A DNA stretch of 53,978 bases, from positions 1 to 53,978 of the forward strand of contig JAQBVM010000004.1 in assembly GCA_027623095.1 (NCBI GenBank), in the 5' to 3' direction. The position numbers were made by a program, and so were the translations under genes. Below, in pieces: positions 43,106 to 53,978 of the stretch. Within the stretch, counting starts at the first letter, position 1, and the number at the start of each line of letters is the position of its first letter. This stretch comes from Verrucomicrobiota bacterium (GTDB taxonomy: Bacteria; Verrucomicrobiota; Verrucomicrobiia; Limisphaerales; SIBE01). The notes below the pieces were generated by a model, which was not told the DNA's origin, did not search any database, and saw only the letters and a program-made list of their open reading frames with translations.

Positions 43106-44593
43106 ATGAATCTGTATTCTGCATTCTCTTCCGTGACTGCTGAGCATCCCGAGAAGCTCGCTGTATTTTGGGGAGACAAAGAGTTCAAGTATCGGGAATT
43201 GTTGGAGGGATCCGAGGTGTTGGGAAACCGATTGAGGGCGCACTGCGACGTGAAACCGGGCGACCGAGTCGGAATTTGGATGAAAAACCGCCCTGAATTT
43301 ATTGAGGCGCTTTTCGGAATTCTTCAAGCCGGAGCGGTTGCCGTCCCAATCAACAACTTTCTGAAGGCGTCCGAGATCGGCTATATCCTCTCGGACGCGG
43401 GCATCGACACTTTGATTACCGAGAGCGGCGTGAGTGAATCGATCCCGGAATTAAAAGCGGTTCGACAAGGTCTGCGAGTGATTGACGTGGACGCGGACGC
43501 GGACCGCGGATCGTCGGAAAACGTCGCGATTGATTCTCCGGAGCGTTTGGAGGGCGATCTTGCTGTCATTATCTATACTTCCGGCACAACCGGGCGTCCA
43601 AAGGGAGCGATGCTCTCGCACGGGAATCTACTGCACAACGTCGAGAGTTGCCGAAAAGTGTTGGAGGCGGTGGACGCGGATCGCTTTGTCGTCGTGTTGC
43701 CAATGTTTCACAGCTTCATGCTTTGCGTTGGCATCTTTCTTCCGCTGCTTGTCGGTGGCTCAATCGTCGTGATTAAGTCACTGCATCCTGCCAAGAATGT
43801 TCTTCAAGAGATTATTCAGCGCCAGGCAACTCTTCTGCCTGCTATTCCACAGTTTTTCAGGACACTTGCACATGTGCAGATTCCGGACGGCTTGCCATTG
43901 CGCGTCTGCCTTAGCGGAGCCGCTCCGCTTCCTCTCGAAGTGCTCAGAGCATTTAACGAGAGAGTCCCTGTTCCCTTGCTGGAGGGCTATGGATTGAGCG
44001 AGGCGAGTCCAGTTGTCTCGATAAATCCAATTCGTGGACCGTGGAAAGCCGGCTCAATTGGGCGTCCTATTCCTGATGTTGAGATGTCGGTTCAGTCGGA
44101 ACATGGAGAACATTTGCCCGATGGAGATATCGGCGAAATCTGCGTGCGAGGTGGAAATGTAATGCAAGGCTACTGGAATCAACCGGACGAGACGGCAAAG
44201 GCGCTTAAAGACGGCTGGCTTCTCACGGGCGACGTCGGATACCGCGATTCGGATGGTTACTATTATATAACGGACCGCAAAAAGGACATGCTCCTTGTAA
44301 ACGGAATCAATGTCTATCCTCGAGAGATCGAGGAAGTGCTCTATCAGTTTCCCGGAGTCCGGGAGGCGGCTGTAATCGGCGTTCCTGATTCAAGAAAGGG
44401 GGAACAGCCGGTTGCGTTTGTCGCATCGGACGATGGGGTTGTGCTGGATGAATTCAAGATTCTCGAATATCTCAAGCGAAAACTGGCTGCCTACAAGGTT
44501 CCTCGCAGAATCGAGTTTTTGCCAAACCTCCCTAGAAACCCGACCGGGAAAATTCTCAAGACTGAACTTCGAAAACTCCGCGAAAAGCGGTAG
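43106..44593 (+). CDS. AMP-dependent acyl-CoA synthetase (long-chain fatty acid-CoA ligase-like)
   Basis: A 495-residue adenylate-forming enzyme that activates a carboxylic acid with ATP and CoA. The P-loop is 'LAVIIYTSGTTGRPKGAMLS', with A4 'PMFHSFMLCVG' and A5 'LLEGYGLSEASPVVSINPIR'. A7/A8 'DGWLLTGDVGYRDSDGYYYI' and 'DRKKDMLLVNGINVYPREIE' follow. The A10 lysine is in 'LPRNPTGKILKTELRKL'. Every core motif is intact and the length is usual for bacterial FadD-like ligases. The substrate is uncertain: medium- or long-chain fatty acid is likely. It is transcribed divergently from rnd. Confidence 0.92.
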   Translation: MNLYSAFSSVTAEHPEKLAVFWGDKEFKYRELLEGSEVLGNRLRAHCDVKPGDRVGIWMKNRPEFIEALFGILQAGAVAVPINNFLKASEIGYILSDAGIDTLITESGVSESIPELKAVRQGLRVIDVDADADRGSSENVAIDSPERLEGDLAVIIYTSGTTGRPKGAMLSHGNLLHNVESCRKVLEAVDADRFVVVLPMFHSFMLCVGIFLPLLVGGSIVVIKSLHPAKNVLQEIIQRQATLLPAIPQFFRTLAHVQIPDGLPLRVCLSGAAPLPLEVLRAFNERVPVPLLEGYGLSEASPVVSINPIRGPWKAGSIGRPIPDVEMSVQSEHGEHLPDGDIGEICVRGGNVMQGYWNQPDETAKALKDGWLLTGDVGYRDSDGYYYITDRKKDMLLVNGINVYPREIEEVLYQFPGVREAAVIGVPDSRKGEQPVAFVASDDGVVLDEFKILEYLKRKLAAYKVPRRIEFLPNLPRNPTGKILKTELRKLREKR

Positions 44594-44791
44594 AGGGTTA
44601 CCGCAGGCCAAGACGTTTAGCGACCTGAGAGGCTCCTGGAAACTCCGCCAGCTCTTGGACTGCGTCATTCCTCTGGCGCTTTGGCGGAGAGCTTGGGAGG
44701 GACAAATGGCGAATCTCAGCAACAGAGCAATTTTCTTGTCGGACTACGTGCATATCAGTTTAATACGGAAAATCGCGATCTTAAAAACGTT

Positions 44792-46114
44792 ATGAAGTTC
44801 TCCACTTACATCGTCGTTGTCCTCGCATTCCACTGCCTTGTTCCAAGCGCTCTCCAAGCAGCGAATTGGCCCCAATGGCGGGGTCCATTTTCCAATGGTT
44901 CTACGGATGAAGTGGGATTGCCATCCACGTGGTCTAAATCGGAGGGAGTCAAGTGGAGCCTGGATATGTCCGGTCCCAGCGCATCAACCGCCATTGTATG
45001 GGATGATTCCGTGTTCATTTCGACTGCCGACACGAGCACCAAGACGCTGCAAGCAATCTGCGTCGATCGCCAAACGGGGAAACTGCGCTGGCAGAAACAA
45101 ACCGGGGTTGGCATCGAGAGAGACGATAGAAGCAATTTTTCCTCGCCATCGCCGGTGACTGACGGGGAACGCGTAATCTTCTTTTACGGGAACGGGCAGC
45201 TTGTCGCGATGGATTTCGGTGGAAACGAGATTTGGTCGCGGAACATCCAGAAGGACTACGGCGAATTTGCATTTCAATGGACGTTTTCCTCCAGCCCGCT
45301 GCTGTATGATGGCAAGCTTTATTTGCAAGTGCTCCAACGGGATGTTGCCGTTAACGGTCGCGGCAACCGGGACGGATCGAATGATTCATACTTTTTGGCG
45401 ATCGATCCCGTCACGGGAAAGACCTTGTGGCGTCAGATTCGCCCCAGCCAGGCGGTTGCGGAATCCCGGGAATCTTTTACGACTCCTGTTGTTTTCGAAC
45501 ATGGCGGAAGGACGGAACTTCTGGTGATTGGAGGGGACGACTTGACAGGTTTTGATCCAATAACCGGCAAGGAGTTGTGGCGGTGGGGAACATGGAATCC
45601 AAACCGCATCGGGCATTGGCGATTAGTTCCTTCAGCCGTAGGGGGTGACGGGATCATACTAGCCTGCGCGCCAAAGCGTGATCCGATTTACGCAATTAAG
45701 GCCGGTGGTGACGGTCTGTTGACGGATTCGGCGATCGCGTGGAAAAGCGGAAATCAGAGCGTTCTTTCCTCAGATGTTCCGACTCCACTCTTTTACGAGG
45801 GGGATTTCCTAATTCTCAGCGATGTGCGGGGATCGTTGTCTAGGGTGGAACCGAAGACGGGAAAGATAGAGTGGACAACCGAGATGCCGGGAAGAAAGAA
45901 ATACGAGGCGTCACCCACGGGAGCGGACGGGAAAGTGTATTGTATGAACTTCGGCGGCGACGTCGTGGTTGTGAACGCGGGCGATGGCAAAATCGTCCAC
46001 CAAACGGCCATGGGCGAGCCCGGCGACGATTTCACGCGATCCTCGATTGCGGTTTCCCACGGGCAGCTCTTTATTCGAACGAATTCGAAACTTTTCTGCG
46101 TTGCGAAAGACTAA
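44792..46114 (+). CDS. Secreted PQQ-type (BamB-like) beta-propeller protein
   Basis: 440 residues from the ATG at 44792, where a signal peptide begins ('TYIVVVLAFHCLVPSALQA'); the track's earlier start adds an unlikely leader. The mature protein opens 'ANWPQWRGPFSNGST', a phrase common in Planctomycetes and Verrucomicrobia propeller proteins. Repeated blades contain Trp-docking patterns such as 'DRQTGKLRWQKQTGVG', 'DPVTGKTLWRQIRPSQA', 'DPITGKELWRWGTWNPN' and 'EPKTGKIEWTTEMPGRK'. PQQ binding is not proven by these patterns; the fold also occurs in scaffold proteins. The role is unknown. The 198 bp upstream contain an inverted repeat, CTCCGCCA (44643) with TGGCGGAG (44682), and no gene. Confidence 0.88.
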   Translation: MKFSTYIVVVLAFHCLVPSALQAANWPQWRGPFSNGSTDEVGLPSTWSKSEGVKWSLDMSGPSASTAIVWDDSVFISTADTSTKTLQAICVDRQTGKLRWQKQTGVGIERDDRSNFSSPSPVTDGERVIFFYGNGQLVAMDFGGNEIWSRNIQKDYGEFAFQWTFSSSPLLYDGKLYLQVLQRDVAVNGRGNRDGSNDSYFLAIDPVTGKTLWRQIRPSQAVAESRESFTTPVVFEHGGRTELLVIGGDDLTGFDPITGKELWRWGTWNPNRIGHWRLVPSAVGGDGIILACAPKRDPIYAIKAGGDGLLTDSAIAWKSGNQSVLSSDVPTPLFYEGDFLILSDVRGSLSRVEPKTGKIEWTTEMPGRKKYEASPTGADGKVYCMNFGGDVVVVNAGDGKIVHQTAMGEPGDDFTRSSIAVSHGQLFIRTNSKLFCVAKD

Positions 46115-46134
46115 CAACGAAACAGTCCTAACTT

Positions 46135-47775
46135 CTAAAGCAGGTGACGTTTCAAAAAGGCCGCATAAACTTGGCATCGGATTTGAACATCAGTTTGGGA
46201 ATTCCCAACGATGACACCGGCGCTTCTCAGCCGGTAAAAGCTCTCAGGCGTCGGGCAATCCTCGCCTCGCAGCAATCCTCTCACAATGTCCGTGAGCGCT
46301 GCATCTTTGGCTAAGAGAACCAAAATCCGCCGCAGATGATCTCCGAACATTCCCTCATCCTGATCGGCTTCGGCTTCGACGGCGGCAATGTCAATCTCTC
46401 GAGATTTTATCTCGTGCAAGCCACGCCGAACGAGAAACGGGTGTCCTCCCACTAGTTGAACGAACCGATCGAGTTGTTGTTCGTCTTTCAGCGGATTTCC
46501 GTAACGTCTGTTTAGCTCTGTAACATTCGCGCGGGAGAAATCCTCCAAAACCAGTCGCGTTCCAATATTAAATGGAGACTGATTCATGTCTGTAATAAAA
46601 AGATGCGCTTCGGTCGCGTAAGCGATCGCAAGTGTTAAACCCGCCCAGGGGCCGGAAGGGTCCAGAGCTCGTTCGTTGTGCCACGAACGGAAAAGTCCGA
46701 ACACTTCGCTTCCAAACGGGCAGAGAAAAAGGCGATCAACCTCATCCAATCCCCAAACCAATGGTGCGTTGAGTCCTGCAAGCACTTCCCTGCGGATGAA
46801 TCGTTCAAAATTAATATTCGGCCCCCTTCGTTCGTCCCAGGTATCACCTGGCATCGTTTGCAGGTCCAGTTGATCAGCCAACGATTCAGCGAGACTGAGA
46901 TAGAAGTTTCCAACCGACTCAAGATTAACGGCGTTGAATTTTTGAAAATCTGTCAATGCCACTTTCGCGCCCCGCTCACGGGCGGTTTGCAGGCCTCGCG
47001 CTAGTAATGAAGTCTTTCCAATCTGGCGTCCTCCCTTAAGCAGTATGATGCTGTCATATCGGCTGACGGCATTTCGAAGTTCGGCATCGACGGGTCGTTT
47101 GATGTAAAATTCCGAATTAAGAGGGACGGCGCCGCCGATTGTTTCCAAGGGAAGGGGTCCAGAGGGTGCAGCGGGTTTCACGGCGGTTCCGAGGATGCGC
47201 ACGACAGCGGTGGGGCGAGGCACGAGACGAAGGCCTTTTCCTGGAACGACACGAACGGGAGGCTGAGCCGGGGCGATGTCTCTCAGAATCTGGACCAGTT
47301 CTGAAAGGACTCGAGCGTCATCCATAGGCGAGTTCCATACGAGTGCCTGAATGGGGTCCAGAATGCCAGCAATAGGCTCCGGAAGCGGCGCGTCGCTCTT
47401 CACTCGAATGGGAATCAGCTTGGGACGGCCCTGCTGACGCTGCGACGATTCGTGGGCGTTCTCGATCTCGAAAGCCACCATTTCACTGCAGACAGACGTA
47501 GTGGATATCAGTGGGATCACCGCATGCGCAGTTCGAATCTGTTGCTCGACTTCTTTAGCCCATTCGATTCCGAACAGAACTCCCTTATCGATCCATACGG
47601 CGAAGCCTAGATTTGTCAATTCCGTCTCAAGAGTCTTGAGAACATGCTCGTCCGCGGCAACGTCTCGCCGGTAAACCAGAGCGACGCGAAGGTGGGGCTT
47701 AGCTTTGCTGTCCGATGAGGAAGCCTCAGATCCAGGGAATCCAGATGTGTCGCTTGCTTGTTCTTCTTTTGACAT
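46135..47775 (-). CDS. TIR-domain protein fused to an AAA-type ATPase (AAA_35-like)
   Basis: 546 residues from the ATG at 47775; the longer track start adds unlikely residues. The N-terminal TIR domain (about residues 29-165) reads 'LRVALVYRRDVAADEHVLK' and 'LGFAVWIDKGVLFGIEWAKE'. It ends its helix C with 'STTSVCSEMVAFEIENA', where the Glu equivalent to the NADase catalytic residue is kept and the usual Trp of SxW is Met. A short Pro-rich linker leads to an ATPase with Walker A 'LLKGGRQIGKTSLLARGL' (about 248) and Walker B 'LVWGLDEVDRLF' (about 340). The C-terminus has a winged-helix-like stretch ('PTPESFYRLRSAGVIVGNSQ'). This is the architecture of STAND-type sensors in defence or signalling. 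No effector partner is adjacent. Confidence 0.85.
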   Translation of the reverse strand: MSKEEQASDTSGFPGSEASSSDSKAKPHLRVALVYRRDVAADEHVLKTLETELTNLGFAVWIDKGVLFGIEWAKEVEQQIRTAHAVIPLISTTSVCSEMVAFEIENAHESSQRQQGRPKLIPIRVKSDAPLPEPIAGILDPIQALVWNSPMDDARVLSELVQILRDIAPAQPPVRVVPGKGLRLVPRPTAVVRILGTAVKPAAPSGPLPLETIGGAVPLNSEFYIKRPVDAELRNAVSRYDSIILLKGGRQIGKTSLLARGLQTARERGAKVALTDFQKFNAVNLESVGNFYLSLAESLADQLDLQTMPGDTWDERRGPNINFERFIRREVLAGLNAPLVWGLDEVDRLFLCPFGSEVFGLFRSWHNERALDPSGPWAGLTLAIAYATEAHLFITDMNQSPFNIGTRLVLEDFSRANVTELNRRYGNPLKDEQQLDRFVQLVGGHPFLVRRGLHEIKSREIDIAAVEAEADQDEGMFGDHLRRILVLLAKDAALTDIVRGLLRGEDCPTPESFYRLRSAGVIVGNSQTDVQIRCQVYAAFLKRHLL

Positions 47776-47945
47776 GTGCTGCGTTGAAAAATGTAACCTT
47801 TGTTCGCTGGCGCATTTACCGGTTGAATGTGGTCTGGGCCAGTGATTTTCAGACTGTGATGACAGGGTGTTTACACCAAATAGCGGGGGCCATACAAGGC
47901 AATTCCTTGCCAAGACTCGTCTTCACAATTAGCTTTCGCGTTCTT

Positions 47946-48875
47946 ATGGAAAACGTTGTCATCATTGGAACGGGCTGCGCCGGGCTGACGGCAGCGCTTT
48001 ATACGGCTCGGGCGAATCTAAGGCCAATCGTTTTGACAGGAATCATGCCGGGTGGATTGTTGACGACGACAAGCATCGTCGAGAATTATCCGGGTTTTCC
48101 GGAGGGTATCGACGGATTTGAATTGATGACGCGAATGCAGAAACAGGCGGAGAGATTTGGCGCCAAAGTTCAGTTTGGAACAGTTGAATCGATCGATTTC
48201 ACTGGTACTCCTCTCAGATTGACGGTGGACGGATCAGAGATAAGCACTAAGACCGTGATTATTGCTTCGGGGGCAGGCCACAGGCATTTGGGACTAGAAA
48301 GCGAAAGCCTTCTGGAACGGAAGGGGGTTACTTACTGCGCCACCTGTGATGGGGCGCTTCCGATGTTCCGCAATCAACCATTAGTCGTGGTAGGAGGCGG
48401 GGATTCCGCATGCGAAGAAGCGATGTATCTGACCCGGTTTGGGGCAAAGGTTTATTTGATTCACCGGCGCGATTCACTCCGCGCCTCAAGAATAATGGCG
48501 GAGCGAACGTTGGCGAATCCTAAGATTCAGCCGGTTTGGAACTCCGTGGTCACTGAGATTCTCGATGTTAGGGAGGATCGCGTAACCGGTGTCCGTGTCA
48601 GGAATCTGAAAACGGAAGAGGAATCGCTTCTCGACTGTGCCGGTGTGTTCGTCGCTATCGGGCACGTTCCCAATACTCAGTTGTTCAAGGGAATCGTGGA
48701 AATGGATGACAACGGATACATTACCCCCAAACGTGGCACCGAGACGAACGTTACTGGGGTTTTTGTTGCCGGAGATTGTTCGGATCACGTCTATCGGCAA
48801 GCCGTGACAGCCGCCGGGTTCGGCTGCGCGGCGGCAATTGACACGGAACGATATCTGGCGGCGCTTAGTCAGTGA
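47946..48875 (+). CDS. trxB: Thioredoxin reductase (NADPH, FAD)
   Basis: 309 residues from the ATG at 47946; the track start at 47715 reads through the divergent TIR gene's leader. FAD binding is 'NVVIIGTGCAGLTAALYTAR', with GTGCAG where GSGPAG is usual. The redox-active pair is 'GVTYCATCDGALPMF' (CATC), the NADPH site 'LVVVGGGDSACEEAMYLTRF', and the C-terminal FAD motif 'TGVFVAGDCSDHVYRQAVTA'. Length and motif order match the low-molecular-weight TrxB family. It reduces thioredoxin and so supports ribonucleotide reductase and thiol repair. It diverges from the TIR-AAA gene across 170 bp and is followed at 48 bp by hisB. Confidence 0.95.
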   Translation: MENVVIIGTGCAGLTAALYTARANLRPIVLTGIMPGGLLTTTSIVENYPGFPEGIDGFELMTRMQKQAERFGAKVQFGTVESIDFTGTPLRLTVDGSEISTKTVIIASGAGHRHLGLESESLLERKGVTYCATCDGALPMFRNQPLVVVGGGDSACEEAMYLTRFGAKVYLIHRRDSLRASRIMAERTLANPKIQPVWNSVVTEILDVREDRVTGVRVRNLKTEEESLLDCAGVFVAIGHVPNTQLFKGIVEMDDNGYITPKRGTETNVTGVFVAGDCSDHVYRQAVTAAGFGCAAAIDTERYLAALSQ

Positions 48876-48923
48876 AGGGCAGTAGTCATTACTGAACCCG
48901 CTTCCGGGATGTTTGACAACTAA

Positions 48924-49586
48924 ATGAAGCAAAGAACTTCGTCCATCGCTCGCAACACGAAGGAAACCCGGATTCAAGCGACTTTGAATCTCGACGGAAC
49001 GGGAAAGTCTCGCATCAAGACTGGGATCCCTTTTTTGGATCACATGCTTACCCTTTTCGCGAAGCATGCGACCGTCAACCTTTCGCTTCGTTGTTTTGGT
49101 GATCTGGAGGTGGATGGGCATCATACGGTGGAGGATTGCGGCATCGTGTTGGGATCAGCCATCTTCGCTGCTCTCGGAGACAAGGTCGGAATCAAGCGCT
49201 ATGGAACTGGATTTGACCCTGGAAACCCTTTGTGGGGTGAAGCCTACGTGCCGATGGACGAATGTTTGGCTCGGTGCGTCATCGATTTCAGCGGCAGGCC
49301 GTATTTGATTTGGCGGGGACTCAGCGACAAATCCCACAAACGCATATCTGTATCAGAGAGAAAGCAAGACGCCTCTTCGTCGTTCCGTTTCGGATTGGCA
49401 AAGGAATTCTTTCAAGGGTTTACAAACGAGGCGCGGTGCAATTTGCACCTGGAGTTGCTATACGGCGAGGAACCGCACCACATTGTGGAGGCTCTTTTTA
49501 AGGCGTTTGCGCGTGCGGTGGACGCGGCTTCGCAGAGGGATCCGCGCATCGGGGGCTTGCTTCCAACCACCAAAGGGAAGCTGTGA
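48924..49586 (+). CDS. hisB: Imidazoleglycerol-phosphate dehydratase
   Basis: 220 residues, histidine biosynthesis. Metal-binding motifs are 'GIPFLDHMLTLFAKHATVNL', 'DGHHTVEDCGIVLGSAIF' and 'EPHHIVEALFKAFARAVDAA'; 'VPMDECLARCVIDFSGRPY' is the conserved core. The family usually has about 195-200 residues. Here two loops are longer: an insert after 'GIKRYGTG' (FDPGNPLWGEA) and another around 'SDKSHKRISVSERKQDASSS'. No other his gene is adjacent, so the pathway genes are scattered. Confidence 0.95.
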   Translation: MKQRTSSIARNTKETRIQATLNLDGTGKSRIKTGIPFLDHMLTLFAKHATVNLSLRCFGDLEVDGHHTVEDCGIVLGSAIFAALGDKVGIKRYGTGFDPGNPLWGEAYVPMDECLARCVIDFSGRPYLIWRGLSDKSHKRISVSERKQDASSSFRFGLAKEFFQGFTNEARCNLHLELLYGEEPHHIVEALFKAFARAVDAASQRDPRIGGLLPTTKGKL

Positions 49587-49626
49587 GTTGTCCTGAATAC
49601 GTTGTTCTTACTCCTCGTCCAAACGG

Positions 49627-50229
49627 ATGACAGCGCGAAGCGACTACGGTGGGATGTTGGAAGAGGCGCTGGTAAAAGCCGCGCGAGATGGGGATGTCGA
49701 TGCGTTTGAAGAATTGGTTGCGAGACATAAGGACAAGATTTTTGCCCGGGCTTACAGCATGATGCGGAATGAGGATTTGGCGACCGATATGTCCCAGGAA
49801 GCGTGGATCAAAGGCTGGCAGCGCCTTAGTCAGTTTCATGGAGATGCCAGTTTCGTTACGTGGTTGACGCGCATTGTCATCAATTTGTGCCTTGACGAAC
49901 TACGGAAACAGAAACGAAATCGTGCGGACTCGATCGAACTGCTGGATGAAAAGTCTGGCGGCGTTGAGCGGCATATGCCGGTTCATGACCCCAATCCAAC
50001 TGAGCGTCTCGAACGTGCGGAGCTTCGGCAGCGAATCGACAGGGCGTTGGGGCAGCTCTCATTCGAGCACAGAACAGTTTTGATTCTGCATGAATTCGAG
50101 GAAATGGAATATAAGGAAATCGCGAAGCGAATGGGATGTTCAATTGGAACCGTGATGTCACGGTTGTTTTATGCAAGGCGAAGGATAGCCAGTTTGCTGA
50201 GCGGCTTGAAACGAGAAGAACTGAGATGA
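49627..50229 (+). CDS. ECF RNA polymerase sigma factor (RpoE-like)
   Basis: 200 residues. Region 2 is 'DAFEELVARHKDKIFARAYS' and 'DLATDMSQEAWIKGWQRLSQ', with 'FVTWLTRIVINLCLDELRKQ'. Region 4 is 'LSFEHRTVLILHEFEEMEYK' and 'EIAKRMGCSIGTVMSRLFYA'. The stop overlaps the next gene's ATG (ATGA at 50226-50229), so the sigma factor and the small membrane protein downstream are translationally coupled, as sigma/anti-sigma pairs usually are. The inducing stress is not known. Confidence 0.93.
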   Translation: MTARSDYGGMLEEALVKAARDGDVDAFEELVARHKDKIFARAYSMMRNEDLATDMSQEAWIKGWQRLSQFHGDASFVTWLTRIVINLCLDELRKQKRNRADSIELLDEKSGGVERHMPVHDPNPTERLERAELRQRIDRALGQLSFEHRTVLILHEFEEMEYKEIAKRMGCSIGTVMSRLFYARRRIASLLSGLKREELR

Positions 50230-50705
50230 TGCACCACGCGACGGAACTTGAGCTTCAGGCCTACGCTGATAACGAGCTGTCTGCCGCAGAGTCGGGGAGG
50301 ATCGCCCAGATATTGAAGGACGATCCTGAAGCACTGGTGGTTTTCGAAGAGATTAAGTTTGCGAAATCGCTTTTGGCTGTCGGAGAGTTGGAAGCAACCA
50401 CTCCGGCAAGCCGGCAATTTTATTGGTCCAAAATTGAGCGAGCGATCGCATCCAAGAATTCCGATATTAGAGCGAACAGTTTGAATCCGTTTAAGAGACC
50501 CTGGCTTCGCTTCGGGTTGCCGGCTGCGGCTGCGGCACTGATAATTCTCTTGATTGCGCTCCTCAATCGTCCTTCGGTCGAACCCCCTGCGGTGGCGGGT
50601 TACTTTCATGAGATTGACGCGCCATTGGCCGAAGAAGACGCTATCTCCTTCCACTCAGAGTCTGCGGCGATGACCATCGTTTGGGTTGACAGCCGTGGTT
50701 ATTGA
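50226..50705 (+). CDS. Putative anti-sigma factor, single-pass membrane protein
   Basis: 159 residues. The cytoplasmic N-terminus ('TELELQAYADNELSAAESGR') resembles the anti-sigma domain start, including the xxYxDxELS pattern. It lacks the His-x3-Cys-x2-Cys zinc motif of ZAS proteins. One membrane span ('FGLPAAAAALIILLIALLN') is followed by an outside tail of about 48 residues ('SAAMTIVWVDSRGY' at the end). Its position directly after and overlapping the ECF gene supports the role; the sequence alone would not. The track's extra 30 residues at the N-terminus come from the sigma gene's other frame. Confidence 0.7.
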   Translation: MMHHATELELQAYADNELSAAESGRIAQILKDDPEALVVFEEIKFAKSLLAVGELEATTPASRQFYWSKIERAIASKNSDIRANSLNPFKRPWLRFGLPAAAAALIILLIALLNRPSVEPPAVAGYFHEIDAPLAEEDAISFHSESAAMTIVWVDSRGY

Positions 50706-50751
50706 TTCGCATAGTTTTTGTGACGGACATTTTTGTTGAATACACGTTTGG

Positions 50752-51201
50752 ATGACAGCCTTTAGATACTCGACAGTTCTCCTTTTTGGATTGCTTCTTT
50801 CCAACGGGAGTCGATTTGTGCTGGCGGCGGAAGATCCGGCGCCAGCGTGTTTTAAGGCAAAATTGATCTGGGGTACGGATAGTGAGAACAAGAGAGATCC
50901 AAAGCTGAAGCCGGTGGACGCGAAATTGGTCGCCGGTTTCAAGAGGATCTTCAAATGGAAATACTACTATCGGGTGAACGAGGAAGAATTCTGTGTTCCG
51001 GCTGGACGTTCCAGGAAGATTCACCTCAGCGAGAAATGCGAAATACAAGTTCGGGATTTGGGGAAACCGATGGTCGAAGTCAAACTATTCGGTGAGGGAA
51101 CTCTGGTAAAATCCATCACTCACGCTGCTGTTAATTGTCTCGTTTTGGCGGGTGATGACAAGAACGACACAGCCTGGTTTGTCGTGCTGATTCCCAAATA
51201 G
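50752..51201 (+). CDS. Small secreted protein of unknown function
   Basis: 149 residues, with a signal peptide ('STVLLFGLLLSNGSRFVLAA') and a mature part rich in charged residues ('KAKLIWGTDSENKRDPKLKP', 'KYYYRVNEEEFCVPAGRSRK'). Two cysteines ('ACFKAK' and 'EKCEIQVRDLG') and a third ('AVNCLVLAGDD') could form a disulphide. I recognise no family. It starts 46 bp after the anti-sigma gene in the same direction, so it may be the regulated product or sensor of that ECF system. Confidence 0.65.
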   Translation: MTAFRYSTVLLFGLLLSNGSRFVLAAEDPAPACFKAKLIWGTDSENKRDPKLKPVDAKLVAGFKRIFKWKYYYRVNEEEFCVPAGRSRKIHLSEKCEIQVRDLGKPMVEVKLFGEGTLVKSITHAAVNCLVLAGDDKNDTAWFVVLIPK

Positions 51202-51362
51202 CAGTGGGAACAGCTTTCTCAGCGAGGATACTCCGATTTTTGGCTCCGGCCGAAATAAGAAGTGTGCCTAAAGGTGCGTCAATATGTTCTACAAGCGAGT
51301 CTCCTAACCACTTCCTGTTGTGGTTCGTGTGCGTTGCGGAGGCGAAATAAAGATTGTCTTGA

Positions 51363-53936
<2,574 letters not shown>

Positions 53937-53978
53937 TTTGGGTGCTCGCGTTCACATGGAATATATGGGTAAACAGCA

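Noticed and set aside
53956-53978. Possible start of a gene after gyrB (MEYMGKQ...)
   Set aside because: Only seven codons are visible and there is no clear ribosome-binding site; gyrA would be expected by context but cannot be supported.

Overview
The window looks like a chromosomal segment of a Verrucomicrobiota bacterium, probably of the Pedosphaera/Limisphaera side of the phylum. That placement is inferred from protein style and is not a phylogeny. The signs are an FG-GAP/UnbV (CRTAC1-type) giant protein, a Tat-exported Gfo/Idh/MocA oxidoreductase, a secreted PQQ-propeller protein opening with 'NWPQWRGP', a pseudopilin with the '[29 protein letters not shown]' style of N-terminus, an ECF sigma factor of the PF07638 type, and a type II secretion operon with a PilM-like GspL.

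Layout. Positions 1-2118 hold a cut-off lactonase-family propeller gene and the Tat oxidoreductase. Positions 2119-2979 are a gene graveyard on the minus strand, with broken pieces of a TIR protein, a type I restriction R subunit and the C-terminus of a sigma-54 regulator. Positions 2980-7614 carry a c-type cytochrome, a tandem-RCK potassium channel, a membrane protein, a small acidic protein and an ECF sigma factor. Positions 7967-16210 carry a truncated pseudopilin, the 1235-residue FG-GAP/UnbV protein, an ABC exporter, tRNA-Leu(CAG) and a GNAT/cyclic-nucleotide-binding protein. Positions 16320-23483 are a minus-strand series: RNase-H-like nuclease, ABC-F ATPase, ClC channel, accD, comF-like gene and CPBP protease.

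Positions 23742-37653 are the centrepiece: a degenerate Ser/Thr kinase followed by a type II secretion operon in the order E-F-G-H-I-J-K-L-M-C/P-D. The genes overlap or nearly abut from gspH onward, and gspE-gspF overlap by 4 bp. The assembly ATPase gene gspE is split by a 105-bp IS630-style miniature inverted-repeat element inserted at CTAG with TA duplication. Removing the element restores a single 555-residue reading frame exactly. The secretin is unusually long (1073 residues), with about six N1-like repeats.

Positions 37914-53936 hold housekeeping and signalling genes: metH, an RNase D, an acyl-CoA synthetase, a secreted PQQ-propeller protein, a TIR-AAA protein, thioredoxin reductase, hisB, an ECF sigma/anti-sigma pair with a small secreted protein, and gyrB. 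The window ends 42 bp after gyrB.

Repeats. Two near-identical 69-70 bp palindromes (GGGAGGGTGAGGCTC...) sit at 14184 and 23561. A 122-bp palindromic element with 22-bp terminal inverted repeats lies between gspD and metH. With the gspE insertion, these show active or recent small-element traffic in this genome. All family assignments come from reading motifs by eye; no database search or alignment was run.
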